Origin: Mucilaginibacter sp. SG564
GTDB taxonomy: Bacteria; Bacteroidota; Bacteroidia; Sphingobacteriales; Sphingobacteriaceae
Length of the DNA stretch: 64,000 bases
Direction: 5' to 3'
NCBI RefSeq assembly: GCF_013149275.1
Contig: NZ_JABGNA010000001.1
Coordinates: forward strand, 186,001 to 250,000
Part shown: positions 34,620 to 44,109 of the stretch, one piece after another
Layout of the letters: the number at the start of each line of letters is the position of its first letter
Numbering within the stretch: position 1 is the first letter of the stretch
Made by a program: the position numbers and the translations under genes
The notes under the pieces: generated by a model
The model's database searches: none
What the model saw: only the letters and a program-made list of their open reading frames with translations
What the model was told of the DNA's origin: nothing

Positions 34620-35426
34620 ATGAGAAAGATCACTGCTTACAGCATTCTATTGGTTATTGGTTTAATGATATCGCCTGCATTAAGGGCGCAGCAAAAAACG
34701 GTTACATTGGATTATTATTTTAATAATGAATACCGGAAAAACAAAGCCGGGGAGCAGGAGAGGTATCACTATACCTGGGAGGATACTAAAAGCAGTGGTT
34801 TTTCTATATGGGGTGATGTTTTTAAGAAGAACGGAGCCAGTTTAAAAAGTCTTGAAAATGAACCAACTCCTGATAATTTAAAGGGAACCGACATTTATAT
34901 TATTGTTGACCCGGATACTAAAAAAGAAACCCCTGATCCTCATTATATCGAATCCCAACATATCAAAGCTATAGCTGACTGGGTTAAGCAAGGTGGTGTA
35001 TTGGTTTTAATGGCTAACGATAGTGCTAATGCTGAATTACCACATCTAAACGTGTTGGCTGCAAAATTTGGGATCCATTTCAATGATGATCTGTATAAAC
35101 ATGTGATCGGTACTCAGTTTGAAATGGGGACCATTAATATCCCCGCAAATGATCCGGTATTTAAAACCGCTAAAAAAGTTTATCTGAAAGATATCGCCAC
35201 ACTTCAACTATCAGCCCAGGCTAAACCTTTGCTTATTGATGATGCTCATGTAATTGTTGGCAGTGCCCGATATGGAAAAGGTAGGGTAGTGGCCGTTGGC
35301 GATCCGTGGTTGTACAATGAATATACTAATGGCAGATTACCTGCCGCTATGGGTTTTGACAATGATAAGGCGGCAGATGATCTGAGCAAGTGGTTGTTAG
35401 ATCAGGTATCTGCAAAGGGAAAGTAA
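34620..35426 (+). CDS. Secreted GATase-like (DUF4350-type) domain protein
   Basis: The 268-residue protein has a signal peptide (ILLVIGLMISPALRAQ) and one alpha/beta domain with TDIYIIVDPDTKKETPD, IADWVKQGGVLVLMANDSAN, LNVLAAKFGIHFND and GKGRVVAVGDPWLYNEYT. From memory, this domain is usually found fused to GH105 rhamnogalacturonyl hydrolases or next to them. Here it stands alone while the GH105 gene is about 9 kb away in module 2. The function is unknown; a carbohydrate-binding or esterase-accessory role has been suggested for such domains but is not shown. The module 2 sigma gene begins 37 bp after it. Confidence 0.8.
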   Translation: MRKITAYSILLVIGLMISPALRAQQKTVTLDYYFNNEYRKNKAGEQERYHYTWEDTKSSGFSIWGDVFKKNGASLKSLENEPTPDNLKGTDIYIIVDPDTKKETPDPHYIESQHIKAIADWVKQGGVLVLMANDSANAELPHLNVLAAKFGIHFNDDLYKHVIGTQFEMGTINIPANDPVFKTAKKVYLKDIATLQLSAQAKPLLIDDAHVIVGSARYGKGRVVAVGDPWLYNEYTNGRLPAAMGFDNDKAADDLSKWLLDQVSAKGK

Positions 35427-35463
35427 AAAGAGGATAAATAATCAATCATCTCAGTGCTAAGCA

Positions 35464-36000
35464 ATGGTTTCAGAAATTGAATTGATCGTATTAATTAAAA
35501 AAGGGGATATCCGCGCCTTTGATGAGTTTTATAAAAGAAACTGGCGTGTTTTGTATCAAACGGCTTATCGTTCAACATCCTCACAGGAGGATGCGAAGGA
35601 TCTTGTGCAAACGGTTTTCATAAATTTATGGAATTGCAGGCAGAACCTTAACCCCGATGCTTATACGCCCTCTTATCTTTTTAAGATACTGAAAAACAAC
35701 ATTATTAATTTTTATAAGCAAGATTCGGCCAGAAGAAAAAGATTGGAAAAATTATTATATCTGGATGAGGTAAATCAATACACCAACGAAGATAACCTAA
35801 TGGCTAAAGAGCTTTCGATCGTAATTGATGGAGAGATCAGAGAACTGCCCCGGAAAATGCAGGAGGTTTTTATTTTATCACGCAGGCAGCATCTTTCTGT
35901 TAATGAAATTTCCGAAACGCTTAACATTACCCCCCGCACAGTTAAAAACCAGCTTTCCAATGCCTTGAAAATACTACGTACAAAATTGGGTATGTTTTAG
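35464..36000 (+). CDS. ECF sigma factor (FecI-like), module 2
   Basis: The 178-residue extracytoplasmic-function sigma factor carries region 2 in SSQEDAKDLVQTVFINLWNC and region 4 in PRKMQEVFILSRRQHLSVNE through LNITPRTVKNQLSNALKILR. It follows module 1 by only 37 bp, so read-through from module 1 could raise its level and link the two systems. The FecR gene starts 107 bp downstream, the ordinary spacing, in contrast to the pair in module 1. Confidence 0.95.
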   Translation: MVSEIELIVLIKKGDIRAFDEFYKRNWRVLYQTAYRSTSSQEDAKDLVQTVFINLWNCRQNLNPDAYTPSYLFKILKNNIINFYKQDSARRKRLEKLLYLDEVNQYTNEDNLMAKELSIVIDGEIRELPRKMQEVFILSRRQHLSVNEISETLNITPRTVKNQLSNALKILRTKLGMF

Positions 36001-36107
36001 TCATTTTTTATAAAAATAAATATGGTACCAGATGGTCTATGCTTTGTATATATTATCAAAACCAAAAACTGTTTAAATAACAGTTTATAAACTTAAAACA
36101 GATCATC

Positions 36108-36986
36108 ATGATGCTATGGCGGAAGCCTGAACCCAATGATAAAATTGGGGAAGAACATCTTCGGGACGAGGAAGCTATGCGTGCTGTGGAAAAAGAAATG
36201 CTCCATAATATCCATAAAGAAATTTTGGGGAGATGGCATTTTCTGAAAACTACAACGGCTAAATATACCATGGCGGCCTCTTTACTGCTGATGTGCTGTT
36301 CGGGACTTTTGTACAAAAAATTATCTGCCAATGGAGAAGCCAGCTGGGTAACAGTAGCCGCACCCAAAGGCAGCATCAAAAACATTCAGCTTCCTGATGG
36401 GTCAACGGTTTGGTTAAATTCCGGTTCTGTACTGAAATTTCCCGATCACTTTGGCAAAACCAGGGAAATAGAACTGCTTGACGGCGAGGCCTATTTTGAT
36501 ATAAAGCATGATGATCAATCTCCATTTACGGTTCATTATGGCCGTTTACATGCACGCGTATTGGGAACTGCATTTAATGTGAAATTCTATAAAAGTATTA
36601 GCGATGTACGCTTGTCTGTTACCCGCGGCAGGGTAGAAGTAGGCAAGCAATCATCAAGCTTTGGCGTGATCACCTTAGGTAAAGAGGTTATTTACGATCA
36701 AAAAGCAGGCACTCATCGGGTTAGATTAATTGATGCTGAAAAAGTGGCTGCCTGGACATCAAACGAGATCAACCTGTACACTATCCCGTTTGATGAACTG
36801 ATAATGCGTTTGGAAAACAATTATAACGTGCAGATCAATTATGATCACAGCCGGATACATCATCTTACAACTACCATCCATTTTTCAAGAACTAATACTT
36901 TACAATATGTACTGGATATCATTAAAACCATTCATCATTTGGATTATGATATAAAAGGAAAGGAGGTTTATCTGAAGAAAATGTGA
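36108..36986 (+). CDS. FecR-type anti-sigma factor, module 2
   Basis: The 292-residue membrane anti-sigma factor is shorter than the module 1 protein because the cytoplasmic N-terminus and the linker are reduced. The membrane helix is YTMAASLLLMCCSGLLY (about residues 54-70). The periplasmic FecR domain runs through APKGSIKNIQLPDGSTVWLN, LLDGEAYFDIKHDDQSPFTV and ARVLGTAFNVKFY. The C-terminal STN-contact domain ends in HLDYDIKGKEVYLKK. It is paired with the ECF sigma factor upstream and the STN-bearing SusC downstream. Confidence 0.95.
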   Translation: MMLWRKPEPNDKIGEEHLRDEEAMRAVEKEMLHNIHKEILGRWHFLKTTTAKYTMAASLLLMCCSGLLYKKLSANGEASWVTVAAPKGSIKNIQLPDGSTVWLNSGSVLKFPDHFGKTREIELLDGEAYFDIKHDDQSPFTVHYGRLHARVLGTAFNVKFYKSISDVRLSVTRGRVEVGKQSSSFGVITLGKEVIYDQKAGTHRVRLIDAEKVAAWTSNEINLYTIPFDELIMRLENNYNVQINYDHSRIHHLTTTIHFSRTNTLQYVLDIIKTIHHLDYDIKGKEVYLKKM

Positions 36987-37123
36987 ATCAGTAAGCCAAA
37001 TAAGCCGATATCACCCGCTGAATGCCGGTAATATCGGCCAGAGTTAAAATAATGAGTTATTGGCAGGTTCCAAGCTAATCCAATAATTCATCGCTAGTTT
37101 TTTTACCAAAAAACCACGTAAAG
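36987..37123 (+). other. Leader region between FecR and SusC with two hairpins, module 2
   Basis: Two successive hairpins: GCCGATAT (37004-37011)/ATATCGGC (37031-37038), and ATGAGTTATTGG (37052-37063)/CCAATAATTCAT (37080-37091, one mismatch). A T-run follows the second (37098-37104), so it could act as a weak or conditional terminator ahead of SusC. No gene is present. Confidence 0.5.
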
Positions 37124-40100
37124 ATGATAAAAAATCATACTAAATTATTTACTTTTTTCAGGAAGGTATTCATGCTGGTTATGATCAGCTCATTGGTGTT
37201 TAGCCAGCTATTGCATGCGAATGGCCTGATTGATCAGATAGCGGATCAGCCCGTTAAAATTGCATTCGGTAACGAGTCATTACAAAACTCCCTGGATAAG
37301 CTTGAAAAACAATCAAACATAAAGTTTTCTTATAACCCTGCCGATTTGAAAGGCTACAGTGTAACGCCGCGTAAATTTCAGAACGAACCATTGGGCAGGG
37401 TTTTAAATTATTTGTTTGCTAAAACCCATTTATCCTTCAAAGAAATCAATTCGGGAATTGTTATCTACGACAAATCTGAATCGTCAAAAGCTAACTTATT
37501 GATCGGTAAACCGGTGACGCTGGATATGAATAACGCATCCGTCGCCGAAATTACGGTTACCGGAAAAGTATCGGATTCGAATGGCCCCCTGCCCGGTGTT
37601 TCTGTAGGTGTTGAAGGCACCACAAAAGGCATTATTACCAATGCAAGTGGTAGCTTCACGCTTAAAGTGGAATCTGATGCAGTGCTTACCTTTACATCAA
37701 TTGGTTATAAAAAGCAGCGGATTCCGGTTAACAATCAAACGGTTATCAATGTAGTGATGGTGTCTGACCTGAAATCATTGAATGATGTGATCGTAGTAGG
37801 TTATGGTGTTCAGAAAAAATCTGATGTAACCGGCTCTATCGTTTCTGTAAATGAGCAAGCACTTCGTGATATTCCGGCTTCCAATATAGGGCAGGCATTA
37901 CAAGGACAGGCAGCAGGTGTTGATATCCAGAAAAGCGGCGGTAACAGTCATCCCGGCGCAACACCATCTATCCTGATCAGGGGAACCCGTTCCATAAATG
38001 CTTCGAACTCGCCATTAATCGTAGTTGATGGTATCCCTTTTAACGGCAGCCTCAATGATATCAACCCGGATGACATTGTTTCTTTAGAAGTATTAAAAGA
38101 TGCGTCATCAACGGCCATCTACGGTTCAAGAGGTGCTAACGGCGTTCTGCTGGTTTCAACCCGCCGTGGAAAAAAAGGTGGGACAACTGTCAGCTATAGC
38201 GGTTATGCCGGCTTTAATAAGCCTTTAGGGAACTACAATATCATGAATGGGCCACAATTTGAGGATCTGAAAAAATGGGGCCTTATCAACGGAAACCCGG
38301 GTAAATACACCGGTATTGATGATCCTGCCTTTTTAACCGATGGCTCATTTGCTCCACAGGAAGTAGCCTCCATTAAAAGTGGCCGCAGTACCGATTGGCA
38401 AAAACTCATCTACAAAACAGGTTTCGTGACCGATCATCAAATAGGTGTTTCTGGAGGAACTGATCTGACTCAATACGCTATATCAGGAGGGTACTATAAC
38501 GAAACCGGTATTTACTTTGGTCAGTCATTTGTTCGTTACTCGCTTAAATTGAGCGTCGACCAGCAACTGGGCAAAAATGTAAAGATTGGTTTAAGTGCTT
38601 TAAACACCTTGAGCTATACCAATGGCGAAAATGCCAACCCGCTTGGTCAGGCACTCAGGGCAAGCCCGCTTTCAACGCCATATGATGATGCTACCGGTAA
38701 ACTGGTAGGTTTTACAGCAGGCAGTGCCAACCAGGTATGGAACCCATTGGCCAATTTTGTTCCCGGAGCAGTAGTTGAAACCCGCAAACGATTCGGAACG
38801 TTTACAACGGCCTATGCAGAAGTGAATTTAGCACCCGGCTTAAAATACAGGTTTAACGGCGGTGCCGAAGTAAGGCCCGATATATATGGTAATTACTATG
38901 CCAGTGCTACTACCAATAATCTCGGCGGAGCATCTACCGCAAATAACCAGAGTACTTATAGCTACAACTACACCCTTGAAAATATTTTAACTTACGACAG
39001 AACATTTGCGCAAAAACATCATATAAACTTTACCGGTTTATACAGTTTGCAGGAAAGCCAGTCGCAATCCAACTCGTTTAGTTATAACAACATCCTGTCT
39101 GATGGTATCCAATACTTTAACCCACAGTACGGTTCAAATTTAAACGGATCGGGTTCATATTCTAAGTGGGATATTATATCCTATATGGCCAGGGTAAACT
39201 ATGGTTATGCCAATAAATACTTGCTTACCTTAACCATGCGTTCAGACGGATCGTCACGCCTGGCACCGGGTAATAAATATCATGTTTTTCCATCTGCCGC
39301 CGCGGCATGGAATGTTACCCAGGAATCCTTTCTGAAGGATTCAAAGGTATTAACAAATCTGAAACTGAGAGCAAGCTACGGTACCGTGGGTAATACGGCT
39401 ATTAACCCTTACCAAACTTTGGGAGCCTTATCGTCGGTAAACTATAACTTTGGTTCAACCAATTTAACGGGTGCTTATCCCACCAGTGTATCTAATCCAA
39501 ACCTTACATGGGAATATACATCTACTTTAAACCTGGGACTTGATTTCGGCTTCTTAGACGGACGGATCACAGGCGCGGTTGACGCTTATCATCAATACAC
39601 CCGGTCATTACTATTACCACTATCATTACCACCAACATCAGGCATACCCAACAGCATTTTAACCAATGTTGGGCAAACACAAAATAAGGGTTTAGAGATC
39701 AGTCTAAGCTCTATTAATATAGCCGGTAACGGTCGCAATACTTTTAGCTGGACAACCAATTTCAATATCACTTTTAACCGCGGCAAAGTTACCAAGCTGG
39801 CAAGCGGCGTTACACAGGATATCACCAATGGGTTATTTGTCGGCCAACCCATCAATGCGATATTTGATTATAAAAAGATCGGTATATGGCAAAACACCAA
39901 AGCTGATTCGGCCTTGGCTAAAAGCCTGGGTTTAACTACTACAGGCACAGGCTCTGTTATCGGAACCATCAGGGTTGAGGATGTGAACAAGGACGGTAAG
40001 ATCAACGCCAATGATAGGATCATATTAGGATCCGATCAGCCCAAATATACAGGTGGTTTTACCAACCGTATTGCTTACAAAGGTTTTGATTTTACTGTGG

Positions 40101-40528
40101 TTGGCGTTTACCGGGTGGGAGGGACAATAACTTCCAAAGTATTCCAAAGCGGCAGTTTTATCAATACTTTTCAGGGTAATTACAATAACATCAATGAAGA
40201 TTACTGGACGCCCACCAACCATCAGAATTACTATCCTAAACCAAACTCAGCATCAACAAATACACCGTATTCTTCTTTGCTGAGTTATTTTGATGGTACG
40301 TTCTTAAAGATCCGGAGTCTTACTTTGGGATACTATATGCCAGAGTCGATAACCAAGCGAATTAAGGCCAGGTCATTAAGGATATATGCAACGGCACAAA
40401 ATCCATTTATACTTTTCTCGCCTTACCGGAACGAATTCCATGGTCTTGACCCGGAAACAGCCGGGGCTTTAAATGTGGATACGCCGCCTACCAAGTCGTT
40501 TACATTCGGTCTTAACATGACACTTTAA
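37124..40528 (+). CDS. SusC/RagA TonB-dependent outer-membrane transporter with STN domain, module 2
   Basis: The 1134-residue TonB-dependent importer has a signal peptide (VFMLVMISSLVFSQLLHA) and an STN domain (residues about 45-115, LQNSLDKLEKQSNIKFSYNP). A CarboxypepD_reg-like domain follows (about 145-210, TVTGKVSDSNGPLPGVSVGV). The SusC signature is LNDVIVVGYGVQKKSDVTGS, then the plug with VSLEVLKDASSTAIYGSRGA. The barrel ends in FTFGLNMTL. It differs clearly from the module 1 SusC, so the two probably take up different oligosaccharides. SusD starts 11 bp downstream. Confidence 0.97.
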   Translation: MIKNHTKLFTFFRKVFMLVMISSLVFSQLLHANGLIDQIADQPVKIAFGNESLQNSLDKLEKQSNIKFSYNPADLKGYSVTPRKFQNEPLGRVLNYLFAKTHLSFKEINSGIVIYDKSESSKANLLIGKPVTLDMNNASVAEITVTGKVSDSNGPLPGVSVGVEGTTKGIITNASGSFTLKVESDAVLTFTSIGYKKQRIPVNNQTVINVVMVSDLKSLNDVIVVGYGVQKKSDVTGSIVSVNEQALRDIPASNIGQALQGQAAGVDIQKSGGNSHPGATPSILIRGTRSINASNSPLIVVDGIPFNGSLNDINPDDIVSLEVLKDASSTAIYGSRGANGVLLVSTRRGKKGGTTVSYSGYAGFNKPLGNYNIMNGPQFEDLKKWGLINGNPGKYTGIDDPAFLTDGSFAPQEVASIKSGRSTDWQKLIYKTGFVTDHQIGVSGGTDLTQYAISGGYYNETGIYFGQSFVRYSLKLSVDQQLGKNVKIGLSALNTLSYTNGENANPLGQALRASPLSTPYDDATGKLVGFTAGSANQVWNPLANFVPGAVVETRKRFGTFTTAYAEVNLAPGLKYRFNGGAEVRPDIYGNYYASATTNNLGGASTANNQSTYSYNYTLENILTYDRTFAQKHHINFTGLYSLQESQSQSNSFSYNNILSDGIQYFNPQYGSNLNGSGSYSKWDIISYMARVNYGYANKYLLTLTMRSDGSSRLAPGNKYHVFPSAAAAWNVTQESFLKDSKVLTNLKLRASYGTVGNTAINPYQTLGALSSVNYNFGSTNLTGAYPTSVSNPNLTWEYTSTLNLGLDFGFLDGRITGAVDAYHQYTRSLLLPLSLPPTSGIPNSILTNVGQTQNKGLEISLSSINIAGNGRNTFSWTTNFNITFNRGKVTKLASGVTQDITNGLFVGQPINAIFDYKKIGIWQNTKADSALAKSLGLTTTGTGSVIGTIRVEDVNKDGKINANDRIILGSDQPKYTGGFTNRIAYKGFDFTVVGVYRVGGTITSKVFQSGSFINTFQGNYNNINEDYWTPTNHQNYYPKPNSASTNTPYSSLLSYFDGTFLKIRSLTLGYYMPESITKRIKARSLRIYATAQNPFILFSPYRNEFHGLDPETAGALNVDTPPTKSFTFGLNMTL

Positions 40529-40539
40529 ATTGAAATAAG

Positions 40540-42249
40540 ATGAAAAGGATATCTATATATTTATACACCTGTTTAGTTTTAGGTCTTTTAACCACAGCAT
40601 GTAAAAAAGCACTGGTAGAAGACCCAAAATCAACACTTACTCCTGCCTTTTTTACCACCACACAAGGTTTTCAGGCAGGCCTTACGGCGGCCTATGCCGG
40701 TTTCAGGACTATTTTTGGGCCTGACAGTTATTTTGAAATGGTTGTACCCGGCACCGATGAATTTATTGCGGGTAACGACGGTAATAACGGCCTGGTAAAA
40801 TACAACAGTAACTTTAACACGTCTGACGGTATTGTTGCCGGTATATGGAAAAATTGCTATACGTATATTAATACCTGTAACGGACTAATTGGTAATCCGC
40901 CATCGGGTCTTGATGCCACAACTACCGCAAGCCTCGTTGGTGAAGCCAAATTTTTGCGGGCCAATTATTATTTTATATTGGTACAATCCTGGGGCGATGT
41001 AACCTTAAATAAAACATTTCAGGCTACACCAACAACCTCGGCCACAAGGTCGCCAATGGCTGATGTTTACACTTTTATTATCCAGGATCTTAAAGACGCT
41101 ATTGCGGTTCTTCCGGCCAGTCCACTAGCCAATGGTGTGCTCCCGGGCAAGGCCACAAAAGCAGCGGCTATGCACGCATTGGCAAAAGTGTACCTGACCA
41201 GAGCAGGTTCATCAGCCAAACAAGCCGACGATTATAAAAATGCCTACACCACAGCGCTTGATCTGATCAATAATGTTGCTCCTGCAGGTGGCTTAAAGTT
41301 GCAGCAGGATTTTGCAAGTGTATATGCAGAAGGCAACGAGGCAAACAGCGAAGTATTGTGGTCGGTTCAACATACTCCAACATTGGCTTACAATGGCTCG
41401 CCTACCCAAAATAATAGCGGTCCGGATAATTTGCTTTGCCATTTATTTGCTCCAAAATATGAAGTGCAGCCAGGTATGCAGCGCAGCACACTTTATGGTC
41501 GCCCTTACATACGTGTAGTACCTACCCATTGGCTTACCGATACTGTGTTTAAAGAAAGGGTGAACGACAAGCGCTATAACAAAACGTTTCAAACAACCTG
41601 GTTATGCAATAACGCTGCTTCGGTGCCTAATTGGCCAAACCCACTGCCTGCAGGTGCACCGGCAGGAGCTCAGCCCGGTGCACCTAAGTTTACTGTAGGG
41701 GATACCGCTATATGGATGCCCGGTTATGAAATGACCGCAGCCCAGATTGCCAAATACCGTTACCAGGTTATTCCGCCAAGTAAATACAGTATAGCTTTAT
41801 CACCGGCCATGTTCAAGTATTTTGATACCAAACGGCCAGATCAAAACTCGCCATCAAGCAGGCCTATCATTATATATCGCCTGGCAGAAACTTATTTGAT
41901 AGCAGCGGAGGCTTTGGTAATGGATGGCAGGGCGACCGATGCCGTACAATATGTAAACGCCATACGGGAAAGGGCGGCTTACCCGTCGGCCAATCCCTCA
42001 GTAATGAATGTCACCGCCAGTCAGCTTACATTGGATTTTATCCTGGATGAGCGTTCGCGGGAGCTATGCGGCGAAATGATGCGCTGGACAGATTTAGTGC
42101 GAACCGGCAAACTTTTGGAGCGGGTAAAGCTGCATAATACTGATGGAAAGAATAATATCAAACCTTTTCAGGTATTACGCCCGATTCCACAAGCTCAGAT
42201 CGATGCAACTATCACTGGTACGCCGTATACACAAAATCCAGGGTGGTAA
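40540..42249 (+). CDS. SusD/RagB outer-membrane glycan-binding lipoprotein, module 2
   Basis: The 569-residue surface lipoprotein is the partner of the SusC just upstream. The lipobox is GLLTTAC, with Cys near residue 21. The TPR-like part contains GEAKFLRANYYFILVQSWGD, and the C-terminal part has YRLAETYLIAAEALVMDGRA and LDERSRELCGEMMRWTDLVR, both SusD marks. It is about 60 residues longer than the module 1 SusD, with a Pro/Ala/Gly-rich loop (LPAGAPAGAQPGAPK) in the middle. A 95-bp gap separates it from the enzyme genes, so an internal promoter there is possible. Confidence 0.95.
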   Translation: MKRISIYLYTCLVLGLLTTACKKALVEDPKSTLTPAFFTTTQGFQAGLTAAYAGFRTIFGPDSYFEMVVPGTDEFIAGNDGNNGLVKYNSNFNTSDGIVAGIWKNCYTYINTCNGLIGNPPSGLDATTTASLVGEAKFLRANYYFILVQSWGDVTLNKTFQATPTTSATRSPMADVYTFIIQDLKDAIAVLPASPLANGVLPGKATKAAAMHALAKVYLTRAGSSAKQADDYKNAYTTALDLINNVAPAGGLKLQQDFASVYAEGNEANSEVLWSVQHTPTLAYNGSPTQNNSGPDNLLCHLFAPKYEVQPGMQRSTLYGRPYIRVVPTHWLTDTVFKERVNDKRYNKTFQTTWLCNNAASVPNWPNPLPAGAPAGAQPGAPKFTVGDTAIWMPGYEMTAAQIAKYRYQVIPPSKYSIALSPAMFKYFDTKRPDQNSPSSRPIIIYRLAETYLIAAEALVMDGRATDAVQYVNAIRERAAYPSANPSVMNVTASQLTLDFILDERSRELCGEMMRWTDLVRTGKLLERVKLHNTDGKNNIKPFQVLRPIPQAQIDATITGTPYTQNPGW

Positions 42250-42344
42250 AAGTGGCGATAATATAAAACAATCCGGCCATTAATAATCAGTTGGTTACAG
42301 ATGTTAAGCTATCGAGCGTAAACAAAAAAGAACTATAATTATAT

Positions 42345-43628
42345 ATGAAAAACAAATTTAACAAATACCTGGTGTTGATGGCCGGGTTTGCGGTAAGTGT
42401 ATCGTTATACGCGTTAAAGCCAGGCTCAGAAGTGGTACCCGATGCAGATAATGCGGGATTGAAACTGCCGGATGGTTTTGGTGCCTTAAAAGTAGCCGAA
42501 ACAGGTGCCAAAGCAAGGCACCTGGTAGTTACGCCACAGGGCGATATTTATGTAAAGCTGGCCAGACCCAACAAAGAAGGTAAAGGCATTTTAGTATTAC
42601 ATGAAGCCTCAAATGGCAAGGCTGAACTTAAATCGAGCTTTGGAACTTATGGTGGTACGGAGGTGGCGTTAAAAGGAGGCTATCTGTATGCCTCATCAAA
42701 CACCGAAGTTTTTAAGTATAAAGTGAATGACAAAAATGAGGTGATCAACCCCGATCAGCCCGAGAAAATAGTTACCGGTTTAAAGGCTGGCCGTCAGCAT
42801 GAAACCAAATCATTTGCACTGGATAATGATGGCAATATCTATGTGAATATAGGCGCCTGGTTTAACTCCTGTCAGGAGAAAGACAGGGGCCTGCATTCGC
42901 CGGGCATACCGGGTTGTCCTATACTGGATTCCATGGGTGGTGTTTGGCAGTTCAGGACTGATAAATTAAACCAAAGCTATGGTGAAGGTGTACGCTATGC
43001 TACCGGGCTAAGAAATATGGTGGGTATGGAATGGAACCAGCAGGATAACCAGCTTTTCGTAATGCAACACGGTCGCGATAATCTGAACAGCTCATGGCCT
43101 GAACTGTATACCACTAAACAATCGGCAGAATTACCAGCAGAGTGTTTATATGCACTAAAAAAGGGCGACAACGCTGGGTGGCCTTTTATGTATTACGACC
43201 AGATTCAGCATAAAAAGATAGAAGCTCCTGAGTACGGCGGCGATGGTAAAAAAGAAGCTGATGCTAAATATATAGACCCGGCAGTTGCTTATCCAGGCCA
43301 CATGGCGCCAAATGGTTTGCTTTTTTATACCGGTAACCAGTTTCCTACAAAATATAAAAACGGGGCTTTTATAGCATTCCATGGTTCATGGAACCGTGCT
43401 CCGGAGCCGCAAGCTGGCTACTTTGTAGTTTTTCAGCCATTTAAAGACGGCAAACCTGCGGGCGATTGGGAGGTATTTGCTGATGGTTTTTCCGGTTCAC
43501 CTGAAAAGACTGCTGCCGGTCGTGCCGATCATCGCCCATGCGGCCTGGCCCAGGGTGCCGATGGTTCCCTGTATGTTACCGACGATTCAAAAGGAACCAT
43601 TTATCGTATCATCTACACTAAAAAATAA
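42345..43628 (+). CDS. Secreted PQQ-type sugar dehydrogenase (sorbosone dehydrogenase-like)
   Basis: The 427-residue exported six-bladed propeller resembles soluble PQQ-dependent glucose/sorbosone dehydrogenases, which oxidise the C1 of sugars to lactones and pass electrons to an acceptor. Blade-type motifs include RHLVVTPQGDIYVKL, LKGGYLYASSNTEVFKY, YATGLRNMVGMEWNQQDNQL, HGRDNLNSSWPELYT, APNGLLFYTGNQFPTKYKNG, IAFHGSWNRAPEPQAGY and HRPCGLAQGADGSLYVTDDS. The GLRN and HG..WN spots match family positions near the cofactor. The next gene, a cytochrome c, overlaps its stop codon (TAATG), so the two are translationally coupled and likely to be redox partners. Confidence 0.85.
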   Translation: MKNKFNKYLVLMAGFAVSVSLYALKPGSEVVPDADNAGLKLPDGFGALKVAETGAKARHLVVTPQGDIYVKLARPNKEGKGILVLHEASNGKAELKSSFGTYGGTEVALKGGYLYASSNTEVFKYKVNDKNEVINPDQPEKIVTGLKAGRQHETKSFALDNDGNIYVNIGAWFNSCQEKDRGLHSPGIPGCPILDSMGGVWQFRTDKLNQSYGEGVRYATGLRNMVGMEWNQQDNQLFVMQHGRDNLNSSWPELYTTKQSAELPAECLYALKKGDNAGWPFMYYDQIQHKKIEAPEYGGDGKKEADAKYIDPAVAYPGHMAPNGLLFYTGNQFPTKYKNGAFIAFHGSWNRAPEPQAGYFVVFQPFKDGKPAGDWEVFADGFSGSPEKTAAGRADHRPCGLAQGADGSLYVTDDSKGTIYRIIYTKK

Positions 43629-44074
43629 TGGTTACAATGAAAAAACCTATTCTGGTCATCGCTTGCCTTTTTTGTTGCGCTCCGTTATTGGCCCAGATTA
43701 AAACCAAAGCAAAACCAAAACCTGCCGCGAGGCTAGCTGCGGTTGATGGTAAAGGCATATACGAAAAATATTGTTTAACCTGCCATCAGGGGGATGGCGG
43801 TGGCGTGCCGAATATGAATCCCCCGCTGATTAAAACATCCTATGTCCTGGGCGATAAAACCCGGCTGATCAAGGTAGTGCTCAATGGTTTTTCAGAAAAT
43901 GTGGATATCGATGGTGAATCGTACTCCAACGTGATGCCCTCGCATGATTTTTTGAAAGACCAAGAAATCGCCGCTGTGTTAACCTACGTCAGGAAAAATT
44001 TTACCAATAAGGCGGGGCCAATTACTACGGCACAGGTAAAAGCGGTAAGGGCAACCAATAAAAAGAAAATATAG
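43628..44074 (+). CDS. Small c-type cytochrome
   Basis: The 148-residue periplasmic cytochrome has a signal peptide (KPILVIACLFCCAPLLAQ) and a Lys/Pro/Ala-rich linker. One class I heme-c domain follows: CLTCHQGDG gives Cys49, Cys52 and His53, and NVMPSH gives the likely axial ligand Met103. A second in-frame ATG at codon 4 is an alternative start, but the first ATG overlaps the dehydrogenase stop codon and suits coupling. It probably accepts electrons from that dehydrogenase and hands them to the respiratory chain. A short Lys-rich tail follows the heme domain. Confidence 0.92.
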   Translation: MVTMKKPILVIACLFCCAPLLAQIKTKAKPKPAARLAAVDGKGIYEKYCLTCHQGDGGGVPNMNPPLIKTSYVLGDKTRLIKVVLNGFSENVDIDGESYSNVMPSHDFLKDQEIAAVLTYVRKNFTNKAGPITTAQVKAVRATNKKKI

Positions 44075-44109
44075 TTTAAAACAGATACCTAACAGTTAAA
44101 TAATAAAAT

